Shown: positions 51,872 to 60,727 of the stretch, in pieces | Layout of the letters: the number at the start of each line of letters is the position of its first letter | Numbering within the stretch: position 1 is the stretch's first letter | Assembly (NCBI RefSeq): GCF_008806775.1 | Contig: NZ_WAEM01000001.1 | Location: forward strand, 124,001 to 188,000 | DNA from: Flavobacterium luteum | GTDB lineage: Bacteria > Bacteroidota > Bacteroidia > Flavobacteriales > Flavobacteriaceae | Direction of reading: 5' to 3' | DNA length: 64,000 bases | The notes under the pieces: model-generated | The model's database searches: none | What the model saw: the letters and a program-made list of their open reading frames with translations, nothing else | What the model was told of the DNA's origin: nothing | Program-made: the position numbers and the translations under genes

Positions 51872-52939
51872 CTAAACTTTTACAGTCCAACCAAAAGTAT
51901 CATCTGCTAATTTATGCTGAATATTGGTTAAGTGTTCTTTAAGTTGTAATGCATATGAATTCTCAATTTTTGGCAATTCATAATAAACATCTCTATAAGA
52001 AAATCCAACAATAGGATTTACAACTGCAGCAGTTCCTGCTCCAAAAATTTCTTTCAATGTGCCATTTTTAGAGGCTTCTACAAGTTCTTGTACTAAAACT
52101 GGTCTAACTTCTACATTTATTCCTTTACTTTTTGCTAAATCGATGAGGCTTTTTCTTGTTACTCCGTCAAGTATTCTTTCGCTAACTGGTGCAGTGAGTA
52201 ATGTATCATTTATTCTAAAGAAAACATTCATGGTTCCAGCTTCTTCCAACATGGTATGAGTGGCGTCATCTGTCCAAATTACTTGTTGAAAACCTTCTTT
52301 GTTAGCTAGATTAGTTGGGTAAAACTGTGCTGCATAGTTACCTGCAGCTTTTGCTGCGCCAATACCACCATTTGCCGCACGACTAAAATGTTCGGCAATA
52401 AGCACTTTTACTTCACCTGAATAATACGATCGAGCTGGCGATAAAAGAATCATAAATTTATAATCATCCGAAGGATTTGCAACAACTCCTGTACCAGTGG
52501 CAATCATGAAAGGTCTTATATACATTGTATTTCCTTTCCCTTTTTTTATCCACGACTCATCCAATCGAAGTAACTCATTAAGCCCTTCCATAAAAATATA
52601 TTCTGGTACTTCGGGCATTGCCATTCTAACTGCAGATTTATTGAATCTTTTATAATTTTCATCGGGTCTAAAAAGCCAAACATCATTATTATCATCTTTA
52701 TAGGCTTTCATGCCCTCAAAAATGGCTTGACCATAATGAAAAACTCTAGTAGAAGGATCTATTAAAAAAGGAGCATAGGGTTTAACAACAGGTTTTTGCC
52801 ATTCACCATTTTTATAATCACATTCAAATAAATGATCTGTAAAAACTGCTCCGAAACTCAAGTTTTCAAAGTCAACTGAATTTATTTTTGTAGTCGTAGC
52901 TTTAATTATTTCAATTTTACTAGTTTGAGTTGTACTCAT
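51872..52939 (-). CDS. ilvE: Branched-chain amino acid aminotransferase
   Basis: The 355-residue class IV PLP enzyme has the substrate-side QAIFEGMKAYK, the PLP Lys in GAAKAAGNYAAQF, LLEEAGTMNVFF and the VTRKSLIDLAKSKG segment. It belongs to the longer eukaryotic-like type. It carries out the last step in Leu, Ile and Val synthesis and the first in their breakdown. No ilv or leu genes are near. The 280-bp upstream gap up to mnmD shows no recognised attenuator. Confidence 0.94.
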   Translation of the reverse strand: MSTTQTSKIEIIKATTTKINSVDFENLSFGAVFTDHLFECDYKNGEWQKPVVKPYAPFLIDPSTRVFHYGQAIFEGMKAYKDDNNDVWLFRPDENYKRFNKSAVRMAMPEVPEYIFMEGLNELLRLDESWIKKGKGNTMYIRPFMIATGTGVVANPSDDYKFMILLSPARSYYSGEVKVLIAEHFSRAANGGIGAAKAAGNYAAQFYPTNLANKEGFQQVIWTDDATHTMLEEAGTMNVFFRINDTLLTAPVSERILDGVTRKSLIDLAKSKGINVEVRPVLVQELVEASKNGTLKEIFGAGTAAVVNPIVGFSYRDVYYELPKIENSYALQLKEHLTNIQHKLADDTFGWTVKV

Positions 52940-53219
52940 GATAATGAATTTATTTTATATTATGAATTGGCTTGAAATTATTGTTTTGAATAGTACATTA
53001 CACACAAACAATACATGCAAAATTAAATAAAATTTAGCAAAAAACTTGCCAAAAATCTATTTAAAATAGAATTTACTGATGATTTGTTTATATTCTAAAA
53101 AAGTTATCATATTTATTATAAATTATATTAAATATCTAATAAAAAATAGATTTATTAAAGCTTTTACATTTTGCATTGGTTAATTTTGTAATTTAAAAGT
53201 CTATTATATAAAAAATAAT

Positions 53220-53909
53220 TTGAGAAGAGAGATTATACAAACACTTGATGGTTCAACAACTATTCAACTCCAAGAATGGAATGAATGCTATCATTCTAAA
53301 CATGGTGCCATTCAGGAGGCGAAGCATGTATTTATTAAGAATGGACTTTCATTATTTCAAAATAAATCTATTTCCATCCTGGAGATAGGTTTTGGTACTG
53401 GTTTAAATGCATTTATTACTTTTTTAGAAGCTCCAAAACTCAATTTGAACATTGATTATGTTGGAGTAGAAGCTTTTCCTATTTCATCTGATGAGATTCT
53501 TGCCATGAATTATGTTAATGAATTAGAAGCAGTTGATCAAGATTTAATTTTCAAAGCAATGCATTCAAGTATTTGGGAACAAAAGAATAGGTTGTCAAAT
53601 ACATTTTCATTAACCAAAAGAAAACAGTTTTTTGAAAATATTAATGATATAGAACAGTTTGATTTGATTTATTTTGATGCCTTTGGGTATAGAGTGCAAC
53701 CAGAATTATGGAGTACAGAAATTTTCAGAAAGATGTATACTTCTTTAAAACCAAATGGAACTCTTGTAACTTATGCAGCTAGAGGAGTTGTAAAGCGAAG
53801 CATGATTGAAGTAGGTTTTATTGTTGAAAAATTAGCAGGACCTCCAGGGAAAAGAGAAATGTTTAGGGCGACAAAAAAAGAACTTATATTATTGTCAATT
53901 AACATTTAG
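53220..53909 (+). CDS. mnmD: tRNA (mnm5s2U34) methyltransferase MnmD-like
   Basis: The 229-residue protein corresponds to the N-terminal methyltransferase domain of MnmC. It has the conserved opening EWNECYHSKHGAIQEAKHVFI, the SAM-binding ILEIGFGTGLNAF and the DLIYFDAFGYRVQPELWS catalytic block. It makes the terminal methyl of mnm5s2U34 in tRNA. The start codon is TTG (53220-53222); no ATG lies in front of the conserved region. Confidence 0.9.
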   Translation: MRREIIQTLDGSTTIQLQEWNECYHSKHGAIQEAKHVFIKNGLSLFQNKSISILEIGFGTGLNAFITFLEAPKLNLNIDYVGVEAFPISSDEILAMNYVNELEAVDQDLIFKAMHSSIWEQKNRLSNTFSLTKRKQFFENINDIEQFDLIYFDAFGYRVQPELWSTEIFRKMYTSLKPNGTLVTYAARGVVKRSMIEVGFIVEKLAGPPGKREMFRATKKELILLSINI

Positions 53910-54071
53910 TTTGTAAAATCTAAACTTATTTTATTTAAATTTGATTAAACAATTTATTTATATAATACATAAAAAAAGTTTGTAATTCCATGAAATGAGT
54001 TGTTAATTTTTCGCAAACACGATTGTTGATATGCGAATTACATAAGACCAATAAAAAATAAATGTCAACAT

Positions 54072-54269
54072 ATGAAAAGAACCATGTTTGCTTACACAAA
54101 AAGCATACTTGAAAGAGTAAGTTTTGATCCTCAACTTTTTTGTAAAGAATTAGAGAAAGCATTAAAAGTGCTTTTGCCTTATGAAATCGAACAATTAACG
54201 GAATGGCTATTAAGCTATACAATTGAAAGACCTGAATTAAGGCAGTGTCTTATTTATGTTAACAAATAA
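54072..54269 (+). CDS. Small paralogous protein A (65 residues)
   Basis: This short protein shares the core YTKS-[IV]-LERVSFDP-x-LFCKEL-x-KA-x-K-x-LLPYEIEQL with the protein at 54489-54686, and both end with PELRQ and a short tail. It is helical, highly charged and without signal peptide. Conservation between the copies shows that it is a real gene. It is followed by a small terminator. I do not recognise the family beyond flavobacterial small proteins of this type. Confidence 0.75.
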   Translation: MKRTMFAYTKSILERVSFDPQLFCKELEKALKVLLPYEIEQLTEWLLSYTIERPELRQCLIYVNK

Positions 54270-54273
54270 TTTT

Positions 54274-54300
54274 AAAAGAGCTTAAATGGCTCTTTTTTTT
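54274..54300 (+). terminator. Intrinsic terminator after small protein A
   Basis: AAAAGAGC (54274-54281) pairs with GCTCTTTT (54289-54296), 7-nt loop, followed by a T run. Confidence 0.75.
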
Positions 54301-54488
54301 ATTAATATAGTTTTATTTGCAGATTTATATTGTAAGTTAAATCTTTAAAAATAAATATTTTAACGTTATTTATCGTTTTTTATAGCACTTAAACGTCTTT
54401 TTTTAATTATTTTTATTGTGTTGAATGTTTTTTTATTTTATATTTACCGAAAGTTAATTATTTAAGATAACCCCTAAATCTTAGTATT

Positions 54489-54686
54489 ATGCCTAGAATG
54501 ATTTACGACTACACAAAATCTGTGCTCGAGAGAGTAAGTTTTGATCCGATTCTTTTTTGTAAAGAATTGAGAAAAGCAATAAAAAATTTATTGCCATATG
54601 AAATTGAACAACTAAAAAAATGGTTGCAGAATTTTACATCAACTGAACATCCTGAACTAAGGCAATACATTAGTATTGTTAGTTAG
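54489..54686 (+). CDS. Small paralogous protein B (65 residues)
   Basis: It has the same length and core as protein A upstream (about two thirds identical by eye; VSFDPILFCKELRKAIKNLLPYEIEQLKKW here). The pair arose by tandem duplication. It has its own upstream region and a terminator shared with oxyR, so the two copies may respond to different conditions. Possible roles are a small regulatory or RNA-binding protein, but nothing in the sequence decides this. Confidence 0.75.
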   Translation: MPRMIYDYTKSVLERVSFDPILFCKELRKAIKNLLPYEIEQLKKWLQNFTSTEHPELRQYISIVS

Positions 54687-54694
54687 TTTAAAAT

Positions 54695-54727
54695 AAAAGA
54701 AGGAGCTAAATGATCCTTCTTTTATTT
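54695..54727. terminator. Bidirectional terminator between small protein B and oxyR
   Basis: AAAAGAAGGA (54695-54704) pairs with TCCTTCTTTT (54714-54723), 9-nt loop, T run on the plus strand and A-rich start for the minus strand. Confidence 0.75.
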
Positions 54728-55663
54728 TTTATTTAGAGGACTTATAATTTCTACATTCTGAAAAGCAATTGCCCCTCTTATAACTCCAGATATAGTATTT
54801 CTAAGCGCATCTATAATTTGAATTTTTAATTCATTTTTCGGATAGATTATACTTATTTCTCTGGCTGGTTTAGGTTCCTTGAAATGTTTTAATTTTAATT
54901 TATCTTTGTCTTTTAGGTCTAAAGTGTGAAGATAAGGCAACAACGTTATTCCTAAACCTTCATCAGCTAATTTTATTAAGGTTTCAAAGCTTCCGCTTTC
55001 TATTTGAAAATGATTGATTTCACTTTTACTATAATTTTTGCATAAATTCATTATTCCGTCTCTAAAACAATGTCCATCTTGTAACAATAAAATGTCATCA
55101 AGATTCAAATCAGAAACTTCAATCTCGTGCTTTTCGTGATTTTTATGCCCCTCTGGAATATAAGCAACAAATGGCTCAAAATATAAAACAATTTCCTTAA
55201 TTTTATCTTCCATCAGCGGAGTTGCTGCAATAGCAGCATCAAGATGTCCGTTTTTTAACTTTGTTACAATTTCTTCGGTATTGAGTTCTTCAATGATTAG
55301 CTTTACTTTTGGATACTTTTTAATAAAATTATTCAAAAACATAGGCAACAGAGTTGGCATAATAGTTGGAATGATTCCTAATCTAAACTCGCCACCAATA
55401 AATCCTTTTTGTTGCTCAACGATATCCTGAATTCTATCGGCTTCATTTACTATATTTTTGGCTTGAGTAACAATTTTTTGACCAATATCGGTTAGTTGGA
55501 TTGGTTTTTTTGTCCTATCAAATATTTGTATGCTTAATTCTTCCTCAATTTTTTGTATTTGCATGCTCAAGGTAGGTTGAGTTACAAAACATTTTTCGGC
55601 TGCGAGAGTAAAATTTTTATGTTCGGCAACAGCCAAAACATATTTCAATTGTGTAATTGTCAT
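54722..55663 (-). CDS. oxyR: Hydrogen peroxide-sensing regulator OxyR
   Basis: The 313-residue LysR-type protein has an N-terminal winged helix (about 1-60, NFTLAAEKCFVTQPTLSMQIQKIEEEL) and a periplasmic-binding-like sensor domain. Cys199 and Cys208 in DGHCFRDGIMNLC match the redox-active pair of E. coli OxyR in both position and spacing, which distinguishes it from other LysR proteins. It activates peroxide defence genes. No catalase or ahpC is adjacent; it is transcribed alone. Confidence 0.92.
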   Translation of the reverse strand: MTITQLKYVLAVAEHKNFTLAAEKCFVTQPTLSMQIQKIEEELSIQIFDRTKKPIQLTDIGQKIVTQAKNIVNEADRIQDIVEQQKGFIGGEFRLGIIPTIMPTLLPMFLNNFIKKYPKVKLIIEELNTEEIVTKLKNGHLDAAIAATPLMEDKIKEIVLYFEPFVAYIPEGHKNHEKHEIEVSDLNLDDILLLQDGHCFRDGIMNLCKNYSKSEINHFQIESGSFETLIKLADEGLGITLLPYLHTLDLKDKDKLKLKHFKEPKPAREISIIYPKNELKIQIIDALRNTISGVIRGAIAFQNVEIISPLNKK

Positions 55664-55796
55664 TATATAATAAATTTTGATGCAAATGTAAAAACAATCG
55701 ATTTAATTTATGGTAAAAAAAGAAACTTTCACAATTAAAATTGAGTTAATTTTTTAAGTTACTTTAATCAAGCTATTTAGAAGTTTTTTATAAAAG

Positions 55797-55832
55797 AAAA
55801 AAGTTTGATGAATTTATAATCATCAAACTTTT
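55797..55832 (-). terminator. Intrinsic terminator after the SbtA-like gene
   Basis: A 12-bp stem AAAAGTTTGATG / CATCAAACTTTT (55799-55810 and 55821-55832) with a 10-nt loop, T-rich beyond on the minus strand. Confidence 0.75.
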
Positions 55833-55860
55833 AAAGTCATCTAGTTAACAAAAGCTTAGA

Positions 55861-56817
55861 TTAGAACATTGTTATTACAGCGTAATATAATGGCAATCCA
55901 ATCGTAATATTAAAAGGAAAAGTTACTGCTAATGCCATAGGTAGATATAAACCTGGGTTTGCATTAGGAACAGCTATTTTCATGGCTGCAGGCACTGCTA
56001 TATAAGAAGCACTTGCTGCAAGTACTGAAAATATAAAACGATCGCCTATTTCTTGAGTGATATATCCACTTAAAATGGCAACTAAACAACCATTTATAAG
56101 CGGTATCAAAATGGCAAATGCAAACGTAAACCAACCATTTTTAATAAAGTCTGATAATTTTCTTCCACTTGTCATACCCATATCGAGCAAGAAAATTACT
56201 AAAAATCCTTTAAATAAATCAGTTGTAAAAGGTTTTATACCTTGAGCCTGACTATCGCTAGCCAACATCCCGATAATTAAACTACCAACAATTAAAATAA
56301 CACTACCGTTAGTGAATGAATGTTTAATTATTCCTGAAATTTTAATGTCACTATTTTTTTTGTAAAAGGAAATTAATATCACACCAACAATTATTGCGGG
56401 AGCCTCCATTAATGCCATTATGGCGACCATGTGACCGTTAAAGTTTATTTTTTGTAGTTCTAAAAATGAGATTGCAGTTACAAAAGTTACAGCACTTACT
56501 GAGCCATAAGCTGCAGCAATGGCACCTGCATTTTCTACTCCAAGTTTCTTTTTTAAAATAAAAAAAGTATAAAAAGGAACAATTAATGCAATTGAAATAC
56601 CAAACATTACTGACCAAAATATATCCATATTTAAAGTGCTGTGTGCAAGCTCTTGTCCGCCTTTAAATCCTATGGAGAATAACAAATAGAGTGAAATAAA
56701 TTTGGATGAATTTTCGGGAATTTCTAAATCGCTTTTTACCTGTACTGCAATTATTCCTAATAAGAAAAATAGTAATGCGGGACTCGTAAGATTATCCATT
56801 AAAATTGTTGTATTCAT
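55861..56817 (-). CDS. SbtA-like sodium-dependent bicarbonate transporter
   Basis: The 318-residue protein has ten hydrophobic segments and the SbtA (DUF897) features: NLTSPALLFFLLGIIAVQVKSDLEIP at the start, KFISLYLLFSIGFKGG, and an internal repeat with a second GxP-rich half (GMTSGRKL ... AVPAAMKIAVPNANPGLYLPMALAVTFPFNI). In cyanobacteria SbtA imports bicarbonate with sodium. The flanking LysR regulator and carbonic anhydrase support an inorganic-carbon role. It ends an operon with tsaC-like, DUF6671 and 94-residue genes. No separate SbtB (PII-like) gene is recognised. Confidence 0.85.
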   Translation of the reverse strand: MNTTILMDNLTSPALLFFLLGIIAVQVKSDLEIPENSSKFISLYLLFSIGFKGGQELAHSTLNMDIFWSVMFGISIALIVPFYTFFILKKKLGVENAGAIAAAYGSVSAVTFVTAISFLELQKINFNGHMVAIMALMEAPAIIVGVILISFYKKNSDIKISGIIKHSFTNGSVILIVGSLIIGMLASDSQAQGIKPFTTDLFKGFLVIFLLDMGMTSGRKLSDFIKNGWFTFAFAILIPLINGCLVAILSGYITQEIGDRFIFSVLAASASYIAVPAAMKIAVPNANPGLYLPMALAVTFPFNITIGLPLYYAVITMF

Positions 56818-56844
56818 AGTTTTTGTTTATTTGTTAGTTTTTGT

Positions 56845-57816
56845 TTATTCGATTGTAAAGTCAAAATTTTCTTCTTGTGCTCTATATAATCGGTCGTTTA
56901 TGCTAATTCCTATTCCTTTTTCGGGTACTTTTTCCGCATAAATAGCCTCAAAATTCATAGCGTCCAGTCTATGCATTGCAGCATATAAATTTTGTGCAGC
57001 CTCATTAATATCTTCATTTAATGATAATTGAATATACTTATTATAAGAAAGAGGTTGGCTCGTTTTTTTAAAAAGAAGAAATCCTATGTTTTTGTTTATA
57101 TTGTTTTCAATATTATCTGAAATATTTTCAGAAACGAAGAACTTTGTTTTAGGTGAATAATGTTTGCTTAACATTCCTGGAGCTTCAGGTGATGCTGATG
57201 CCGTATTTTTAGTTTCTATTTTACCAATAATTTTTTCAATTTCTTCTTTAGAAATGGCCCCAACTCTATACAATATTGGTTTATTATTTTCAAAACCAAT
57301 TATAGTTGACTCGATTCCTTTTTCGCATGAACCGCCTTCTAATATATAGGGGATTTTATCACCTAATTGTTTTTTTACATGTTCAGAAGTGGTTGGACTT
57401 ATATATCCAAAAGGGTTGGCACTCGGTGCAGCTAAAGGAAAATCTAATTTTTCTAGAAGTGATAAAGCAATTGTATGCGAAGGGATTCTAATTCCTACCG
57501 TATTCTTTCCTCCTGTAACAATGTCAGGAATAATTGATTTTTTTTCTAATACTAAGGTTAAAGCTCCCGGCCAAAAATGGTTTGCTAAGTCTAATGCAAT
57601 AGCTGGAATATTTTTGGCAATAGTATGTAAATAGTCAATAGACTTAATATGAACTATTAAAGGATTAAATAAGGGTCGCTTTTTTATTTCGAAAATTTGT
57701 GCTAAAGCTTTTTCATCGAATGCATTTGCAGCTAATCCATATACTGTTTCAGTTGGAATAGCAACAACATATCCTTGTTGTAATAAATTTGCAGCTACTT
57801 TAATTTCTTTTTTCAT
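56845..57816 (-). CDS. Threonylcarbamoyl-AMP synthase (TsaC/Sua5)
   Basis: The 323-residue protein has the YrdC-type catalytic domain (about 5-190, with IPTETVYGLAANAFD, KKRPLFNPLIVHI and APSANPFGYISPT) and a Sua5-type C-terminal domain (about 200-320, beginning SPEAPGMLSKHYSPKT). It makes threonylcarbamoyl-AMP for the t6A37 modification of tRNAs, using bicarbonate, ATP and threonine. The bicarbonate requirement makes its place upstream of a bicarbonate transporter interesting. It starts 3 bp after the DUF6671 stop. Confidence 0.93.
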   Translation of the reverse strand: MKKEIKVAANLLQQGYVVAIPTETVYGLAANAFDEKALAQIFEIKKRPLFNPLIVHIKSIDYLHTIAKNIPAIALDLANHFWPGALTLVLEKKSIIPDIVTGGKNTVGIRIPSHTIALSLLEKLDFPLAAPSANPFGYISPTTSEHVKKQLGDKIPYILEGGSCEKGIESTIIGFENNKPILYRVGAISKEEIEKIIGKIETKNTASASPEAPGMLSKHYSPKTKFFVSENISDNIENNINKNIGFLLFKKTSQPLSYNKYIQLSLNEDINEAAQNLYAAMHRLDAMNFEAIYAEKVPEKGIGISINDRLYRAQEENFDFTIE

Positions 57817-57819
57817 AAT

Positions 57820-58656
57820 CTACGGATTGCAATAATCACAATACATTGGGTCTTCCCATTTTTTTCCATTAGGAAACATTTCTTCGGTTTCATAATTGCA
57901 TTTCAAACAAGAATAAATATGTGATTTTATTGATCGCGTTTCGCTTCCGCAAAGACTACATTTTAATCCTGTTTTTGTTGAGGTGATTCCAAAACCTGGC
58001 GTTTCACATTTTGGACACTTAGATTTAATTTTTTCAATTAGTTTGCAAGCTGCTTTTTCAATAACTTTCATCCTAGTTGGATTATACATCGCTCTCATAT
58101 CAGTTTCTGCATAAACCGTAGTATATTTTAACGAAATTTCTGCATACTTTTCTTTCAAATCATCCCATGTATGTATTCCTTTAGCAATAATACTAAAATC
58201 TTTTTCAGCATTTTTCAATATTATCGCATGAGATGGAAATTGTACTTTATTTGAAAAATCAATAAGTTCTTCATAATTAGTAACGCTTGTTGCGTTAAAA
58301 TTGGTTTCAAGACTTATTTCACGAACTACTATTTCTATATCATTTTTTAAATCAATAAAAATTAGGATTTCATCATCGGCATTGGCAAAAAAAATACTAG
58401 GATGAGCCCCAAAAGATCCTTCGCTTGCAATTCCTAAATCGCAATTGTATTCTTTCATTGCAGCAATACATTTTGCTTTAACCGTTTCATAAGAATTCAA
58501 AGTTCTTTCTAATTCTCCTGAAAAAGTGCCAAAAATATCCGTATTATAATTATCAGGAGTAAAGCAATTTATACCTAAATTACTTTCAAAAATAGGTACA
58601 ATTACCTTTTCTTTTTGATGCTGTGTTGCAATGATTAACTTTCTTCCCTCAAACAT
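57820..58656 (-). CDS. DUF6671 family zinc-ribbon protein
   Basis: The 278-residue protein has an N-terminal domain (about 1-200, with KLIIATQHQKE, FGTFSGELERTL and GIASEGSFGAHP) and a C-terminal part with four CxxC pairs (CPKC, CSLC, CLKC, CDYC), so two zinc ribbons. The layout fits DUF6671; function unknown. It lies between a 94-residue gene (9 bp) and the tsaC-like gene (3 bp). The family is assigned from memory. Confidence 0.75.
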   Translation of the reverse strand: MFEGRKLIIATQHQKEKVIVPIFESNLGINCFTPDNYNTDIFGTFSGELERTLNSYETVKAKCIAAMKEYNCDLGIASEGSFGAHPSIFFANADDEILIFIDLKNDIEIVVREISLETNFNATSVTNYEELIDFSNKVQFPSHAIILKNAEKDFSIIAKGIHTWDDLKEKYAEISLKYTTVYAETDMRAMYNPTRMKVIEKAACKLIEKIKSKCPKCETPGFGITSTKTGLKCSLCGSETRSIKSHIYSCLKCNYETEEMFPNGKKWEDPMYCDYCNP

Positions 58657-58665
58657 GTATTGTAA

Positions 58666-58950
58666 TTACTGGGTTAAGACAATTTCAATTGTACTGTTAA
58701 TTTTAAGTTTCATCCCTTTATCTTCTGCTTCTTTAATGATTTTTTTTATTGCCTCATTAGATTCAGTAAGAGCTTCGATTCTTTTTTTGGAATGTGATGC
58801 GTCACTATTAAAACGAATTTGATTGCTAAAAGAATCTAATTGATGAAACTTAATCTTGCTGTTTATTACTGACATAAGAATTTTCAATGCTTCAGTTGGG
58901 GTAAAATCTCCTTCTATTAATTGAAATTTGTATTCTTTATTTGCTTCCAT
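58666..58950 (-). CDS. Small conserved protein of unknown function (94 residues)
   Basis: The protein has a beta-strand start (EYKFQLIEGDFTP), a helix with TEALKILMSVINSKIKFHQL, and a second helical stretch ending in a strand (MKLKINSTIEIVLTQ). No signal peptide or membrane segment. It is the first gene of the four-gene operon ending in the SbtA-like transporter and diverges from the LysR regulator. I do not recognise a family. Small size and first place are compatible with a regulator or accessory subunit, without proof. Confidence 0.65.
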   Translation of the reverse strand: MEANKEYKFQLIEGDFTPTEALKILMSVINSKIKFHQLDSFSNQIRFNSDASHSKKRIEALTESNEAIKKIIKEAEDKGMKLKINSTIEIVLTQ

Positions 58951-59007
58951 AACTACTATTGTCTTTTACTCTGCAAACCTATTTCTATTTTTTTATAAAT
59001 TTTTATT

Positions 59008-59027
59008 TATATTTGTTATGATAAACA
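59008..59027 (+). promoter_or_regulatory. -7 element and overlapping palindrome before the LysR gene
   Basis: TATATTTG (59008-59015) is a perfect -7 element. It overlaps TGTT-ATGATA-AACA (59014-59027), an imperfect palindrome that could be a LysR autoregulatory site in the 89-bp divergent gap. Confidence 0.4.
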
Positions 59028-59039
59028 TTAATATATTTT

Positions 59040-59963
59040 ATGAATTATACGCTTCATCAATTACAAATATTTTTAAAAGTTGCAGAAACTAAAAGTATTA
59101 CAAAAGCTTCTGAGGCTTTAAACTTGACACAACCTGCGGTGTCCATTCAAATGAAAAATTTGCAGAATCAGTTTGATATTCCCTTAACTGAGGTTGTAGG
59201 AAGGCAATTATATATTACAGATTTTGGATTGGAAATTGTAGAAACGGCTCAAAAAATCATAAATGAAGTTCAAGCAATTAACTATAAAACCATGTTGTTT
59301 AAGGGAATTTTATCAGGAAAATTAACTATTTCAGTTGTATCAACAGGTAAATATGTAATGCCTTATTTTTTATCCGATTTTTTGAAATTAAATACTGGAA
59401 TTGATTTAAACATGGATGTAACAAATAAATCTAAAGTAATAAAAAGTTTAGAAAATAATGAAGTCGATTTTGCTTTGGTTTCTGTTTTACCTAAAGATGT
59501 TAATTTGAATTCTGAAATTCTATTGGAAAACAAATTATATCTCATTGGTAACAATGAAGTAGTTATTCCTGATAAACCCTTTAATAAATCTATTTTTAGT
59601 GAAATACCTCTGATATATAGAGAAGAGGGTTCTGCAACTCGATTGGTAATGGAACAATTTTTTGAAAGAAACGAAATTAAAGCTCCTATGAAATTGCAAT
59701 TAACTTCAAATGAAGCTGTTAAGCAGGCCGTAATATCAGGTTTGGGATATTCTATAATGCCATTGATTGGTTCTAGAAATGAATTGCAAAGCAAAGAGTT
59801 GCAAATAATTCCAGTTTCTGGTTTTCCTATAAAATCTGATTGGAGATTGGTTTGGCTTAAAAATAAAGCTCTTAGTCCTGTTGCACAAGCCTATTTAAAT
59901 TTTTTAAAGAAAGAGAAAGCGCAAATTGTAGCGAATCATTTTTCATGGATTCATACTCTTTAA
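59040..59963 (+). CDS. LysR-type regulator (CbbR/CysB-like branch)
   Basis: The 307-residue protein has an N-terminal winged helix (about 1-60, HQLQIFLKVAETKSITKASEALNLTQPAVSIQMKNLQ) and a ligand-binding domain. The opening resembles CbbR/CmpR-type regulators that control CO2 fixation or bicarbonate transport genes. It is divergent from the SbtA operon and 107 bp above the carbonic anhydrase gene on its own strand, so both are plausible targets. The cysteine pair of OxyR is absent. Ligand unknown. Confidence 0.87.
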   Translation: MNYTLHQLQIFLKVAETKSITKASEALNLTQPAVSIQMKNLQNQFDIPLTEVVGRQLYITDFGLEIVETAQKIINEVQAINYKTMLFKGILSGKLTISVVSTGKYVMPYFLSDFLKLNTGIDLNMDVTNKSKVIKSLENNEVDFALVSVLPKDVNLNSEILLENKLYLIGNNEVVIPDKPFNKSIFSEIPLIYREEGSATRLVMEQFFERNEIKAPMKLQLTSNEAVKQAVISGLGYSIMPLIGSRNELQSKELQIIPVSGFPIKSDWRLVWLKNKALSPVAQAYLNFLKKEKAQIVANHFSWIHTL

Positions 59964-59990
59964 TTTTTTTTGAATTAATATTGCAATTAT

Positions 59991-60023
59991 TTTAAACTAA
60001 ATATTAGTTTTATTTAGTTTAAA
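59991..60023. promoter_or_regulatory. Perfect inverted repeat before the carbonic anhydrase gene, possible operator
   Basis: TTTAAACTAAATA (59991-60003) is the exact complement of TATTTAGTTTAAA (60011-60023), with a 7-nt spacer. Inside it AAACTAA-ATA-TTAGTTT is another inverted pair. No T run follows, so it does not look like a terminator. It may be the binding site of the LysR regulator. Confidence 0.55.
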
Positions 60024-60070
60024 TTCGTCTCTCAAAAAACTTAAATCATAAACAAGTTTTAATAATCATT

Positions 60071-60706
60071 ATGTCAGACTTTTACAAAAAAATATTAGAT
60101 AACAATAGGATTTGGGTTGAAACCGCTTTGGCATCCGATCCTAATTATTTTCAAGATCTCGCAAAAGGACAAACACCACCATTATTGTGGATAGGATGTT
60201 CGGACAGTCGTGTTCCTGCAAACGAAATTATAGGTGCAAAACCTGGCGAAGTATTCGTACATCGAAATATTGCTAATATGGTTGTACATTCTGATATGAA
60301 TATGTTAAGTGTTTTAGATTATGCTGTTAATGTTTTAAAAGTTAAGCACGTCATAGTTTGTGGGCATTATGGTTGTGGGGGTATTAGAGCTGCTATGGGT
60401 AACGATTCTATTGGAATAATAGACAATTGGATTCGACATATAAAAGATGTTTACCGTTTGCATCAAAGTTATTTAGATTCAATTGTTGATGAAAATGATC
60501 GATTTAATGCTTTTGTTGAACTTAATGTGAAAGAGCAAGTTTACGATTTAGCCAAAACATCAATCGTTCAGTCAGCTTGGAAAAAAGGGCAAGACTTAAC
60601 CCTTCACGGATGGGCTTATGGCTTAAATTCGGGTTTTGTAACTGATTTAGATGTAAATATTAGTTCTGATAAGGATTTAGATAAAGTGTATCAATTAAAA
60701 TTTTAA
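60071..60706 (+). CDS. can: Cytosolic beta-class carbonic anhydrase
   Basis: The 211-residue protein has no signal peptide and the zinc site Cys43-x-Asp45-x-Arg47 in GCSDSRVP, His99 and Cys102 in CGHYGCGG, and the conserved VFVHRNIANMVVHSDMN loop. It resembles E. coli Can. It interconverts CO2 and bicarbonate in the cytosol and, with the SbtA-like transporter, can supply bicarbonate to carboxylases and to carbamoyl or t6A synthesis. It is 107 bp below the LysR gene, with a perfect inverted repeat in between. Confidence 0.95.
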   Translation: MSDFYKKILDNNRIWVETALASDPNYFQDLAKGQTPPLLWIGCSDSRVPANEIIGAKPGEVFVHRNIANMVVHSDMNMLSVLDYAVNVLKVKHVIVCGHYGCGGIRAAMGNDSIGIIDNWIRHIKDVYRLHQSYLDSIVDENDRFNAFVELNVKEQVYDLAKTSIVQSAWKKGQDLTLHGWAYGLNSGFVTDLDVNISSDKDLDKVYQLKF

Positions 60707-60727
60707 TACCAGTTTTACAGCTTTTTA

